From Erwinia sp. HDF1-3R (lineage in GTDB: Bacteria; Pseudomonadota; Gammaproteobacteria; Enterobacterales; Enterobacteriaceae), in NCBI RefSeq assembly GCF_039621855.1, contig NZ_CP155071.1, forward strand, positions 186,001 to 250,000: a stretch of DNA of 64,000 nucleotides, given 5' to 3'. The position numbers were made by a program, and so were the translations under genes. The stretch's first letter is position 1, and every line of letters begins with the position of its first letter. Shown here piece by piece: positions 31,405 through 39,743 of this stretch. Below the pieces are notes generated by a model. That model was not told the DNA's origin. It ran no database searches and saw only the letters and a program-made list of their open reading frames with translations.

Positions 31405-32309
31405 GTAGCGACGCGCCTCTACTTAACGCCGTAGAGGGCTTTCTGCGTTATCTTAAGGTTGAACGCCAGCTAAGTCCGCTGACGCAAATCAACTACCAGC
31501 GCCAGCTGGCCGCCTGCATCGCCCTGCTGGAAGAGATGAAACTGCCCGACTGGCAGCAGCTTGATGCCGCCCGGGTTCGTTCGCTGGCGGCACGCAGCCG
31601 TCGCGCCGGTTTAAAGCCTGCCAGCCTGGCGCTGCGCCTCTCCGCGCTGCGCAGCTTTCTCGACTGGCTGGTCGCGCAGGGGGTGATAAAAGCCAACCCG
31701 GCAAAAGGCGTTGCGACACCGCGCGCGCCGCGTCACCTGCCTAAGAATATTGACGTGGACGATGTGAATCGCCTGCTGGAGATCGACATTAACGATCCGC
31801 TGGCGGTGCGCGATCGGGCCATGCTGGAGATCATGTACGGCGCCGGGCTTCGTCTCTCTGAACTGGTCGGGATCGACACCGGCCATCTTGATCTGGCATC
31901 GGGTGAAGTCTGGGTGGTGGGCAAGGGCAGTAAAGAGCGCCGCCTGCCGATAGGCCGGACGGCGGTAACCTGGATGGAACACTGGCTGGCGCTGCGTGAA
32001 CTCTTTGCCCCCGAAGACGGCGCGGTCTTCCTGTCAAAGCAGGGCAAGCGCATCTCGACGCGCAACGTGCAGAAGCGTTTTGCCGAATGGGGCGTAAAGC
32101 AGGGCATCTCCAGCCATATTCATCCGCACAAGCTGCGCCACTCCTTTGCGACCCATATGCTGGAGTCCAGCGGCGATCTGCGCGCCGTACAGGAGCTGCT
32201 GGGGCACGCCAACCTGAGCACGACGCAAATCTATACCCATCTCGACTTCCAACATCTGGCGTCGGTCTACGATGCTGCCCATCCCCGTGCGAAACGAGGA
32301 AAATCCTGA
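31401..32309 (+). CDS. xerC: Tyrosine recombinase XerC
   Basis: Acts with XerD at dif, under FtsK control, to resolve chromosome dimers. The 302 residues are three to four longer than E. coli. All catalytic residues are present at a constant +3 offset from E. coli: Arg151, Lys175, His243, Arg246, His269 and the nucleophile Tyr278 (TTQIYTH). The N-terminal SAM-like core-binding domain spans about 10–95. The TGATG junction couples it to yigB. Confidence 0.97.
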   Translation: MSSDAPLLNAVEGFLRYLKVERQLSPLTQINYQRQLAACIALLEEMKLPDWQQLDAARVRSLAARSRRAGLKPASLALRLSALRSFLDWLVAQGVIKANPAKGVATPRAPRHLPKNIDVDDVNRLLEIDINDPLAVRDRAMLEIMYGAGLRLSELVGIDTGHLDLASGEVWVVGKGSKERRLPIGRTAVTWMEHWLALRELFAPEDGAVFLSKQGKRISTRNVQKRFAEWGVKQGISSHIHPHKLRHSFATHMLESSGDLRAVQELLGHANLSTTQIYTHLDFQHLASVYDAAHPRAKRGKS

Positions 32310-33025
32310 TGCACTTTTACCGCCCGCTGCGACCTGTGGCGGCGATGTCGTTCGATCTCGACGACACGCTGTACGATAATCACCCGGTTATCCGTCGTAC
32401 GACCCAGGAATCCCACGCTTTTTTACAGCAGTATCATCCCGCGCTTAACGGATTCAGCGTAGAGAACTACCAGCAGCTGCGCGACAGCCTGCGCGAGCAG
32501 GAGCCGGACATCTATCATGACGTCAGCGAATGGCGTCGTCGGGCCATTGAGCTGGCGATGCGCCAGGCAGGACTGAGCGACAGCGAAGCGGATAAGGGAT
32601 CGCGGGTGGTAATGACGCATTTCACCCACTGGCGAAATCAGATTGCGGTGCCGGACGAAACCCACACCACGCTTGCTGCACTGGCGGAAAAGCTGCCGCT
32701 GATAGCGATCACCAACGGCAATGCCGATCCGCATCTGTTTGGCCTGGAAGACTATTTTACCTTTATTCTGCGAGCCGGCCCGCACGGGCGCGCCAAGCCG
32801 TACCAGGACATGTATCACCTGGCTGCAGAAAGGCTTAATCTGCCGCTGGAAAGCATTCTGCACGTGGGTGACGACCTGACCACGGACGTGGCGGGCGCGG
32901 TGCGCAGCGGCATGCAGGCCTGCTGGATTAACCTGCACGGCGGCAATCTGATGCATATTGATGATGCCCGATTGCTGCCCACGCTGGAAATTTCACGGTT
33001 GGCATCGCTGACCACGCTGATATAA
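32309..33025 (+). CDS. yigB: HAD-family FMN phosphatase YigB
   Basis: HAD-superfamily phosphatase; the E. coli homologue dephosphorylates FMN in riboflavin synthesis. The 238 residues equal E. coli YigB. Motif I is FDLDDTLYD (nucleophile Asp at about 16), motif II is ITNGN, and the acidic motif IV is [13 protein letters not shown]. The ATG overlapping the xerC stop was chosen over a long upstream frame that overlaps xerC out of phase. Confidence 0.95.
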   Translation: MHFYRPLRPVAAMSFDLDDTLYDNHPVIRRTTQESHAFLQQYHPALNGFSVENYQQLRDSLREQEPDIYHDVSEWRRRAIELAMRQAGLSDSEADKGSRVVMTHFTHWRNQIAVPDETHTTLAALAEKLPLIAITNGNADPHLFGLEDYFTFILRAGPHGRAKPYQDMYHLAAERLNLPLESILHVGDDLTTDVAGAVRSGMQACWINLHGGNLMHIDDARLLPTLEISRLASLTTLI

Positions 33026-33047
33026 TATGCTGGTTAAATATCCAGTG
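33021..33047 (+). promoter_or_regulatory. uvrD promoter with LexA (SOS) box
   Basis: A perfect TATAAT -10 hexamer at 33021–33026 is followed by CTG-N10-CAG (CTGGTTAAATATCCAG, starting 33030), the inverted repeat of LexA boxes. Placement over the expected transcription start fits repression by LexA; E. coli uvrD is likewise SOS-controlled. Confidence 0.8.
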
Positions 33048-33087
33048 GGGCGCGTGACGCTCCTTTTCTCTTTTTCTGGTGGTGCCT

Positions 33088-35250
33088 GTGGACGTTTCTG
33101 AGTTGCTGGACAGTTTGAATGACAAACAACGCGAGGCCGTTGCCGCGCCGCGCAGCAACTTACTGGTGCTGGCGGGGGCAGGCAGCGGTAAAACCCGCGT
33201 GCTGGTGCACCGCATCGCCTGGCTGATGGCGGTAGAGAACTGCTCTCCCTATTCAATCATGGCGGTGACCTTCACCAACAAAGCGGCAGCCGAAATGCGC
33301 CACCGCATCGAGCAGCTGATTGGCACCAGCCAGGGCGGCATGTGGATCGGCACCTTCCACGGCCTGGCGCACCGCCTGCTGCGCGCTCACCATCTGGATG
33401 CCAGTCTGCCGCAGGACTTCCAGATCCTCGACAGCGAGGATCAGATGCGCCTGCTCAAGCGTCTGATCAAGGCGATGAATCTGGACGAAAAGCAGTGGCC
33501 TGCCCGTCAGGGGATGTGGTACATCAACGGCAAAAAAGATGAAGGGCTGCGACCAAAGCATATTGAAAGCTACGGGAATCCGGTTGAACAGACCTGGCTG
33601 CGCATCTACCAGGCCTATCAGGAAGCCTGCGATCGGGCAGGATTGGTGGACTTTGCCGAACTGCTGCTGCGCGCGCATGAGCTGTGGCTCAACAAGCCGC
33701 ATATCCTCAATCACTACCGCGAGCGCTTTACCAATATTCTGGTGGACGAATTCCAGGATACCAACAATATCCAGTATGCCTGGATACGCATGCTGGCGGG
33801 CGATACCGGCAAAGTGATTATCGTGGGTGACGACGATCAGTCGATCTACGGCTGGCGCGGCGCGCAGGTTGAGAATATCCAGCGCTTCCTCAACGACTTC
33901 CCGGGTGCGGAAACAATCCGCCTTGAGCAGAACTACCGCTCGACCAATAACATACTGAAGGCAGCCAATGCCCTGATCGCCAACAATACCGGTCGGCTGG
34001 GCAAAGAGCTGTGGACCGACGACAGCGACGGTGAGCCGATTGCCCTCTACTGCGCCTTTAACGAGCTGGATGAAGCCCGCTTTGTGGTCAACCGCATCAA
34101 GGTATGGATGGAAAACGGCGGTGCGCTGAACGACTGCGCCATTCTCTATCGCAGCAATGCCCAGTCGCGCGTACTGGAAGAAGCCCTGCTGCAAACCAGC
34201 ATGCCCTACCGGATTTATGGCGGAATGCGCTTCTTTGAACGTCAGGAAATCAAAGACTCGCTGGCCTATCTGCGGCTGATCGCTAACCGTAATGACGATG
34301 CGGCCTTTGAGCGCGTGGTGAACACGCCAACGCGCGGCATTGGCGATCGCACACTTGATGTTGTCAGACAGACCGCCCGTGAACGGCAGTTAACGCTGTG
34401 GCAGAGTACGCGCGCGCTGTTGCAGGAGAAAGCGCTGGCCGGACGCGCCGCCTCGGCGCTACAGCGCTTCAGCGAGCTGGTGGATTCGCTGGCCCAGGAA
34501 ACCAGCGAGCTGCCGCTGCACGTTCAAACCGACCGGGTGATTAAGGATTCGGGCCTGTGGTTAATGTACGAACAGGAGAAGGGCGAAAAAGGCCAGGCGC
34601 GAGTCGAGAACCTTGAGGAGCTGGTCAACGCCACCCGGCAGTACAGCTATCAGGATGAAGATGAAGATCTGATGCCGCTACAGGCTTTTCTCTCGCATGC
34701 CGCGCTGGAGGCGGGCGAAGGTCAGGCAGATAAATGGCAGGACGCGGTGCAGCTGATGACCATGCATGCCGCGAAGGGCCTGGAGTTTATGCAGGTGTTT
34801 ATCGTTGGAATGGAAGAGGGCATGTTCCCCAGCCAGATGTCGCTGGAAGAGGGCGGCAGGCTGGAAGAGGAGCGTCGGCTGGCCTACGTCGGCGTCACGC
34901 GCGCCATGCAGAAACTGACGCTGACCTTTGCGGAAACCCGCCGCCTGTACGGCAAAGAGGTTTTCCACCGTCCCTCTCGCTTCGTTGGCGAACTGCCTGA
35001 GGAGTGTGTGGAAGAGGTTCGCCTGCGCGCCAGTATCAGCCGTCCGGTCAGCCATCAGCGCATGGGGACGCCGGTCACGCAAAATGACAGCGGGTTTGCG
35101 CTGGGCCAGCGGGTACGCCACGCTAAGTTTGGCGAAGGAACCATCGTCAACCTGGAAGGCAGCGGCGATCACAGCCGTCTCCAGGTGGCGTTTCAGGGGC
35201 AGGGTATTAAGTGGCTGGTGGCCGCCTATGCGAAGCTGGAAACGGTCTGA
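33088..35250 (+). CDS. uvrD: DNA helicase II UvrD
   Basis: SF1A 3'-5' helicase for nucleotide excision repair, mismatch repair and removal of RecA filaments. Starting at GTG for (M)DVSELLDSLNDKQRE gives 720 residues, the exact E. coli length; a GTG three codons earlier is less likely. Walker A AGAGSGKT is at 29–36. Other motifs: [29 protein letters not shown] and TMHAAKGLEF. The C-terminal Tudor-like domain (GQRVRHAKFGEGTIV) binds partners such as RNA polymerase. It carries its own LexA-controlled promoter. Confidence 0.98.
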   Translation: MDVSELLDSLNDKQREAVAAPRSNLLVLAGAGSGKTRVLVHRIAWLMAVENCSPYSIMAVTFTNKAAAEMRHRIEQLIGTSQGGMWIGTFHGLAHRLLRAHHLDASLPQDFQILDSEDQMRLLKRLIKAMNLDEKQWPARQGMWYINGKKDEGLRPKHIESYGNPVEQTWLRIYQAYQEACDRAGLVDFAELLLRAHELWLNKPHILNHYRERFTNILVDEFQDTNNIQYAWIRMLAGDTGKVIIVGDDDQSIYGWRGAQVENIQRFLNDFPGAETIRLEQNYRSTNNILKAANALIANNTGRLGKELWTDDSDGEPIALYCAFNELDEARFVVNRIKVWMENGGALNDCAILYRSNAQSRVLEEALLQTSMPYRIYGGMRFFERQEIKDSLAYLRLIANRNDDAAFERVVNTPTRGIGDRTLDVVRQTARERQLTLWQSTRALLQEKALAGRAASALQRFSELVDSLAQETSELPLHVQTDRVIKDSGLWLMYEQEKGEKGQARVENLEELVNATRQYSYQDEDEDLMPLQAFLSHAALEAGEGQADKWQDAVQLMTMHAAKGLEFMQVFIVGMEEGMFPSQMSLEEGGRLEEERRLAYVGVTRAMQKLTLTFAETRRLYGKEVFHRPSRFVGELPEECVEEVRLRASISRPVSHQRMGTPVTQNDSGFALGQRVRHAKFGEGTIVNLEGSGDHSRLQVAFQGQGIKWLVAAYAKLETV

Positions 35251-35280
35251 TTTGCACGTTCCCTTTGCCTCCTATGCTTT

Positions 35281-35314
35281 AACGGACAAGGCGAGTCTCT
35301 GCGCCCTGTCCGTT
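35281..35314 (+). terminator. Hairpin after uvrD
   Basis: AACGGACA / TGTCCGTT outer stem with an inner GGCG/CGCC stem. No T-run follows, so it may be a transcript-end stabiliser or a weak terminator of uvrD. Confidence 0.5.
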
Positions 35315-35344
35315 GGGCGAGCCTGTCTGCTTAACGGTTAAATA

Positions 35345-35422
35345 TCAGCGACTTACTACCAGGTGTGGCTTACCCGACGAATCTCAGCGACTTACCTGTA
35401 GGTGTAGCTTACCCGGCGAACC
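35345..35422. repeat. Two tandem copies of a 39-bp repeat
   Basis: TCAGCGACTTAC begins at 35345 and again at 35384. Each copy runs on to AGGTGTRGCTTACCCGRCGA, giving a 39-bp period with roughly six differences. The second copy overlaps the stop codon and last codons of the adjacent cupin gene on the minus strand. Confidence 0.8.
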
Positions 35423-35882
35423 GATCGCCCGGCTGGGCATGTGCATACCATGCCATCACCGCTTCCGTGCCCTCAGCGCCCTCCGGCGGTGCCCAGTGCA
35501 TACAGTCATCTTCCGTTAATGGCTGATACGGTCCGTGCTTAACTTCAAAGATAACGCCGCCCGCATCCAGCGACAAAACCGCATGCCAGGTCAATGCCGG
35601 GATCTCCTGTAGCAGGACTTCTTCACCCAGCACGGTACGATGGGTCACCGCGCCTTCATCATCAAATTGCAACATCACAAAGCGCCCCTTCAGCGGGGTC
35701 AGCAGCTCCCAGGTCTGGGGGTGGCGGTGCGGGCGAATGTAAGTGCCGGGCTCCATGGCAATTGCCAGACGCTGAACCGGATCGCTCAGCTCTTCGTGCA
35801 GCGTACGGTGCGCGCGAAGGCGCGGAACGCTGGCGGCTTGCCCGCTCATTTTCACCAGGTCTGCATGCGTAATTTGTTTCAT
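35409..35882 (-). CDS. WbuC-type cupin protein
   Basis: Small cupin-fold putative metalloprotein of the WbuC family, first known from E. coli O-antigen clusters; its reaction is not established. The 157 residues include VQRLAIAMEPGTYIRPHRHP. His52, His54, Glu59 and His100 are in cupin motif spacing (HxHx4E...H) and can form a metal site. There is no signal peptide. It is divergent from corA and convergent with uvrD; E. coli has no such gene between them, so it is probably an insertion or a lineage-specific retention. Its 3' end overlaps a 39-bp repeat. Confidence 0.8.
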   Translation of the reverse strand: MKQITHADLVKMSGQAASVPRLRAHRTLHEELSDPVQRLAIAMEPGTYIRPHRHPQTWELLTPLKGRFVMLQFDDEGAVTHRTVLGEEVLLQEIPALTWHAVLSLDAGGVIFEVKHGPYQPLTEDDCMHWAPPEGAEGTEAVMAWYAHAQPGDRFAG

Positions 35883-35973
35883 TTTGATCCTTCTATGATT
35901 GTGGGCGACAGGTTGACGGCATTTTCAGCACAGCGTAACATGCGCGCACCATTACCCTAAGAGGACATTCGCC

Positions 35974-36030
35974 TTGGACACACCCAGTAGATACTGGCTC
36001 ATTGACCTGGATAACAGGTACAACTCCTAA
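35974..36030 (+). CDS. corL: CorL-like leader peptide of corA
   Basis: Eighteen-codon ORF starting at [27 protein letters not shown] lies about nine bases upstream as ribosome-binding site. Its stop codon overlaps the base of a hairpin in the corA leader. In Salmonella a short leader ORF (corL) in the corA 5' region makes Rho-dependent termination depend on its translation. Position and geometry fit that model, but I assign the name from context rather than from a sequence comparison. Confidence 0.6.
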   Translation: MDTPSRYWLIDLDNRYNS

Positions 36031-36056
36031 GGCTATCCTCTTCTGCCGATAGCCTT
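36029..36056 (+). promoter_or_regulatory. Hairpin in the corA leader
   Basis: AAGGCTATC / GATAGCCTT, a perfect nine-base stem around a ten-base loop, begins at the stop codon of the leader peptide. Ribosome position on the leader ORF could control its folding, or Rho access, ahead of corA. Confidence 0.65.
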
Positions 36057-36173
36057 CGTGGTTGTTGGCGACCGCCCTCCCGTCGCTCTGAGTCAGATTC
36101 ACTCGCTGACCGAAACGCTTGTTTCCCGTGTTCCAACGCTAGTCCCATGTTACTGCAGATTGGGAGTACAGCT

Positions 36174-37127
36174 ATGCTGAGCGCATTTAAACTGGATCAA
36201 AGCCGCTTAACCCGCCTTGAGCTTGAGGAGCCCAACGATCAACTGATCAGTTCGGTATGGGTTGATCTGATCGAGCCTGACGATCAGGAACGCACACGCG
36301 TCCAGTCCGAGCTGGGCCAGAGCCTGGCTACCCGCCCTGAGCTGGAAGATATTGAGGCCTCCGCACGTTTCTTCGAGGACGAAGACGGACTGCACATCCA
36401 CTCCTTTTTCTTTTATGAAGATGCAGAAGACCACGCCGGCAACTCCACGGTCGCGTTTACCGTTCGCGAAGGCCGCCTCTATACCCTGCGTGAACGTGAG
36501 CTCCCAGCGTTTCGCCTCTACCGCATGCGCGCGCGTAATCAGGTGCTGATTGACGGTAATGCGTATGAACTGCTGCTGGACCTGTTTGAAACGAAAATCG
36601 AACAGCTGGCGGATGAAATTGAAAACATCTACAGCGATCTGGAAAAGCTCAGCCGGGTCATTATGGAAGGACAGCAGGGCGACGAGTTTGACTCTGCGCT
36701 GTCAACGCTGGCAGAACTGGAAGATATCGGCTGGAAGGTTCGCCTCTGCCTGATGGATACCCAGCGCGCGCTTAACTTCCTGGTGCGTAAGGCCCGCCTG
36801 CCGGGTAATCAGCTTGAACAGGCGCGGGAAATTCTGCGCGACATTGAATCGCTGCTGCCGCATAACGAATCCCTGTTCCAGAAGGTGAACTTTCTGATGC
36901 AGGCGGCGATGGGCTTTATTAATATCGAACAGAACCGCATCATCAAAATCTTCTCGGTGGTCTCCGTGGTGTTCCTGCCGCCAACGCTGGTGGCCTCCAG
37001 CTACGGCATGAACTTTGAGTTTATGCCTGAGCTGAAGTGGAGCTTTGGCTACCCCGGCGCCATCACTCTGATGATCCTGGCGGGGCTGGCGCCTTACGCC
37101 TACTTCAAGCGCAAAAACTGGCTCTGA
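36174..37127 (+). CDS. corA: Magnesium/cobalt/nickel channel CorA
   Basis: Pentameric Mg2+ channel of the inner membrane, also passing Co2+ and Ni2+. The 317 residues (E. coli 316) have a large cytoplasmic funnel domain and two C-terminal membrane helices. The signature YGMNF lies at the end of the first helix, and the basic end is FKRKNWL. The ATG of MLSAFKLDQ, preceded by TGGGAG, was chosen; nine extra codons upstream are possible but unconserved. The 147-bp leader with a short ORF and hairpin suggests control of transcription elongation by Mg2+ or translation status. Confidence 0.97.
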   Translation: MLSAFKLDQSRLTRLELEEPNDQLISSVWVDLIEPDDQERTRVQSELGQSLATRPELEDIEASARFFEDEDGLHIHSFFFYEDAEDHAGNSTVAFTVREGRLYTLRERELPAFRLYRMRARNQVLIDGNAYELLLDLFETKIEQLADEIENIYSDLEKLSRVIMEGQQGDEFDSALSTLAELEDIGWKVRLCLMDTQRALNFLVRKARLPGNQLEQAREILRDIESLLPHNESLFQKVNFLMQAAMGFINIEQNRIIKIFSVVSVVFLPPTLVASSYGMNFEFMPELKWSFGYPGAITLMILAGLAPYAYFKRKNWL

Positions 37128-37139
37128 CGCCGCCATGCG

Positions 37140-37176
37140 GATGCCATTCACCCCGACGGTCAGGGTGAATGGCATC
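37140..37176. terminator. Hairpin between convergent corA and rarD
   Basis: A 14-base perfect inverted repeat (GATGCCATTCACCC and its complement) with a nine-base loop. No T-run is present on either side, so it may act as a two-way end structure rather than a classic terminator. Confidence 0.6.
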
Positions 37177-37178
37177 TG

Positions 37179-38078
37179 TCAGACAGGCAGCGGCTGCCTG
37201 CGCCTGAACGTCCATATCGCATCAAAAATAAACACCGCCAGCGCGGCCCAGATAAAGCTGAAGGAGAGGACTTTATCGGGCGTCATCTGTTCGCCGTAAA
37301 AAATAACGGCCAGCAGGAACATCAGCGTCGGGCCAAGATACTGAAAAAAACCAACCGTGGAGAGGCGCAGGCGCGTGCAGGCGGCGGTGAATAGCATCAG
37401 CGGTACGGTGGTCACCACCCCTGCGGCAATCAGCAGCAGGTTGAGATGTAAGGTATTCTGGCTCAAATGGCTGGTGTGGCTGTCGGCCACGCCGAAAAGG
37501 TAAATGGCGGCCGCCGGGAGCAGCCAGGTGGTCTCAATCAGCATGCCGGTCTGGGCATCCACGCCAATTTTCTTGCGCAGCAGGCCGTAAAAGGAAAAGG
37601 TCACCGCCAGACCCAGCGCAATGACCGGTATCGAGCCAAACTTCCACAGCTGAAGCAGGACGCCGCAGGCGGCCAGCATCACCGCCAGCCACTGAGCCCG
37701 CCGGAAACGCTCCCCCAGAAACACCATCCCCACCAGCACGTTGAGCAGTGGATTAATGAAATAGCCCAGGCTGGCCTCCAGCAAATGCTGATTATTAACC
37801 GCCCAGATAAACAGCAGCCAGTTACCGGCTATCACCGTGGCGGAAAGCGCCAGCAGCAGCACTTTCTTCGGCTGACGAAGCGTAAGCTTTACGCTCTCCC
37901 AGTTCCGGCAAAGGCTAACCAACAGCAGCATAAAGAAAAATGACCAGATAACCCGGTGCGTCATGATTTCAGTGGGTGGCACCTCCTGAATCAGCTTGAA
38001 GTAGGCGGGTGCTATACCCCAGATAAAATAGGCACCCAGGGCGAACAGTACGCCCTGTCGCGTTTGTTGCGCGTCCAT
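37179..38078 (-). CDS. rarD: RarD, EamA-family membrane transporter
   Basis: Drug/metabolite-transporter superfamily protein named after a chloramphenicol phenotype in other bacteria; the substrate is unknown. The 299 residues (E. coli about 296) form about ten hydrophobic helices in two EamA repeats. The family start is LFALGAYFIWGIAPAYFK and the conserved segment LEASLGYFINPLLNVLVG is present. It is convergent with corA and upstream of yigI on the same strand. Confidence 0.93.
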   Translation of the reverse strand: MDAQQTRQGVLFALGAYFIWGIAPAYFKLIQEVPPTEIMTHRVIWSFFFMLLLVSLCRNWESVKLTLRQPKKVLLLALSATVIAGNWLLFIWAVNNQHLLEASLGYFINPLLNVLVGMVFLGERFRRAQWLAVMLAACGVLLQLWKFGSIPVIALGLAVTFSFYGLLRKKIGVDAQTGMLIETTWLLPAAAIYLFGVADSHTSHLSQNTLHLNLLLIAAGVVTTVPLMLFTAACTRLRLSTVGFFQYLGPTLMFLLAVIFYGEQMTPDKVLSFSFIWAALAVFIFDAIWTFRRRQPLPV

Positions 38079-38160
38079 GAAAATTTACTCCGTTAAATGA
38101 GTGGATAAGAGGCAGTTTTTGTTGGTAAAAGCTGTACGGGCAGACAAGGTTTACTTTTTA

Positions 38161-38634
38161 TTAGCCGACAAGATAGGTTGCCGTCGCGCTGGCGATGTAG
38201 ACCCCCGTGTCGTTATGCAGCTCCACCCGGGCAACGGCCACTTTGTTCCCCGCGCGTAGCAGGCTGCTGCTGGCGATAAAACGCTCTCCCCGGCCCGGCC
38301 GCAGATAATCCACGCGCATATCAATGGTGCCCATGCGCGAAAGTCGCTGGCGCAGCTCATCTTCGGTGATGCTCTCCTGACGGGTGAGGGCACTGCTCAC
38401 GCAGATTAGCCCTGCGGCAACGTCCAGTACGGCGGCAATCACCCCACCGTGCAGAATTTGTTGTGCCACGTTGCCCACCAGCTTTGTCTGGTTGTCAAAA
38501 CTGAGTTCGGCATAGTCCGGTTCCAGACGATCCAACCGCAGGCCCAGTGCCTGATTGAACGGCATATCATAGACAAATATATCTCCGATCAGGCGGCGGG
38601 CAGCGTCCTGAGGCAGAGAGACAGCTGAGGTCAT
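38161..38634 (-). CDS. yigI: Hotdog-fold thioesterase YigI
   Basis: PaaI/4HBT-type thioesterase; the E. coli homologue acts on medium- to long-chain acyl-CoA. The 157 residues from ATG fit E. coli (155). The hotdog core shows [16 protein letters not shown], where the His and Asp/Gly loop form the active site, and [18 protein letters not shown] as the strand pair. The ATG follows AAAGGAAA on the minus strand; a TTG seven codons upstream is less likely. Confidence 0.93.
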   Translation of the reverse strand: MTSAVSLPQDAARRLIGDIFVYDMPFNQALGLRLDRLEPDYAELSFDNQTKLVGNVAQQILHGGVIAAVLDVAAGLICVSSALTRQESITEDELRQRLSRMGTIDMRVDYLRPGRGERFIASSSLLRAGNKVAVARVELHNDTGVYIASATATYLVG

Positions 38635-38807
38635 AAGGCGTTTCCTTTGTGGCAAAATGGCACAGAGAGAGAGGGCAACGGCATCACTGTTTTACGCTCA
38701 GCCCCTGCCGCGTTTTACTTTACACAATCAGCACTAATGCCCCCCGACGTTTCTGTGTAGAATGGCGTGCTTTTTACCCACATTACGTTCAATTCTGGAG
38801 AACACAT

Positions 38808-39686
38808 ATGGCTATGCTGAAAGGATTGCTGATGACAGCACTCCTGTTTCCCTCGTTAGTGCTGGCACAGGAAGCGACGGTCACGGAAGTACATGACCAG
38901 CCTGCCGTGCGCGGCAGTATCATTGCTAACCTGCTGGAAAAGCATGACAACCCCTTTGTGCTTTATCCCTATGAAAGTAATTACATCATTTATACCGATA
39001 CCAGCAGCATCAATAAAGAGGCGATCAAGTCTTATAACTGGGCAAATAAGGCGAAGCACGATGAGGCGAAATTCCAGCTGAGCCTGGCGTTTCCGCTGTG
39101 GCGCGGAATTGCGGGCGACAACTCGGTGCTGGCGGCCTCTTATACTCAGGATTCCTGGTGGCAGATCTCCAACCGGGGCGGCTCATCCCCCTTCCGCGAA
39201 ACGAACTATCAGCCGCAGATTTTCATCGGCTGGGCAACGGATTACTCGTTTGCGGGCTGGACGCTGCGCGATGTGGAAACGGGCCTGAACCATGAGTCCA
39301 ACGGGCGTTCCGATCCAACCTCCCGCAGCTGGAACCGCGTATACGCCCGGCTGATGGCGCAAAACGGCAACTGGATGGTGGAAGCGAAACCCTGGTACCG
39401 CATTCCAGAAAGTGAAAATAATGATGATAACCCAGATATCACTAAGTACATGGGGTATTATCGCCTGACGGTAGGCTATCAGTGGGGCGAAAGCATCTTC
39501 AGCGTGAAGAGCAACTATAACTGGAACACCGGTTACGGCGGCGCGGAGATGGGCTGGAGTTATCCACTCAGTGAGCATATGCGCTTCTACACCCAGCTGT
39601 TTAGCGGCTACGGTGAATCACTGATTGACTACAATCATCGCCAGACGCGTATTGGCGTCGGCGTGATGCTGAACGACCTGTTTTAA
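38808..39686 (+). CDS. pldA: Outer membrane phospholipase A
   Basis: Ca2+-dependent outer-membrane phospholipase that removes misplaced phospholipid from the outer leaflet. The 292-residue precursor has a signal peptide cleaved after LVLA (residue 20). A 12-stranded barrel ends in Phe (MLNDLF). The catalytic triad is His162, Ser164 and Asn176 in GLNHESNGRSDPTSRSWNR, equal to mature 142/144/156 in E. coli. The ATG follows CTGGAG; the longer upstream frame has no signal-peptide logic. A TAGAAT -10 box lies about 50 bp upstream. Confidence 0.97.
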   Translation: MAMLKGLLMTALLFPSLVLAQEATVTEVHDQPAVRGSIIANLLEKHDNPFVLYPYESNYIIYTDTSSINKEAIKSYNWANKAKHDEAKFQLSLAFPLWRGIAGDNSVLAASYTQDSWWQISNRGGSSPFRETNYQPQIFIGWATDYSFAGWTLRDVETGLNHESNGRSDPTSRSWNRVYARLMAQNGNWMVEAKPWYRIPESENNDDNPDITKYMGYYRLTVGYQWGESIFSVKSNYNWNTGYGGAEMGWSYPLSEHMRFYTQLFSGYGESLIDYNHRQTRIGVGVMLNDLF

Positions 39687-39743
39687 TGCTCTCGGGGTGG
39701 GCCGCCTGGCGCTGGCCCGCTCATCATCAGATTTGGGGAATAT

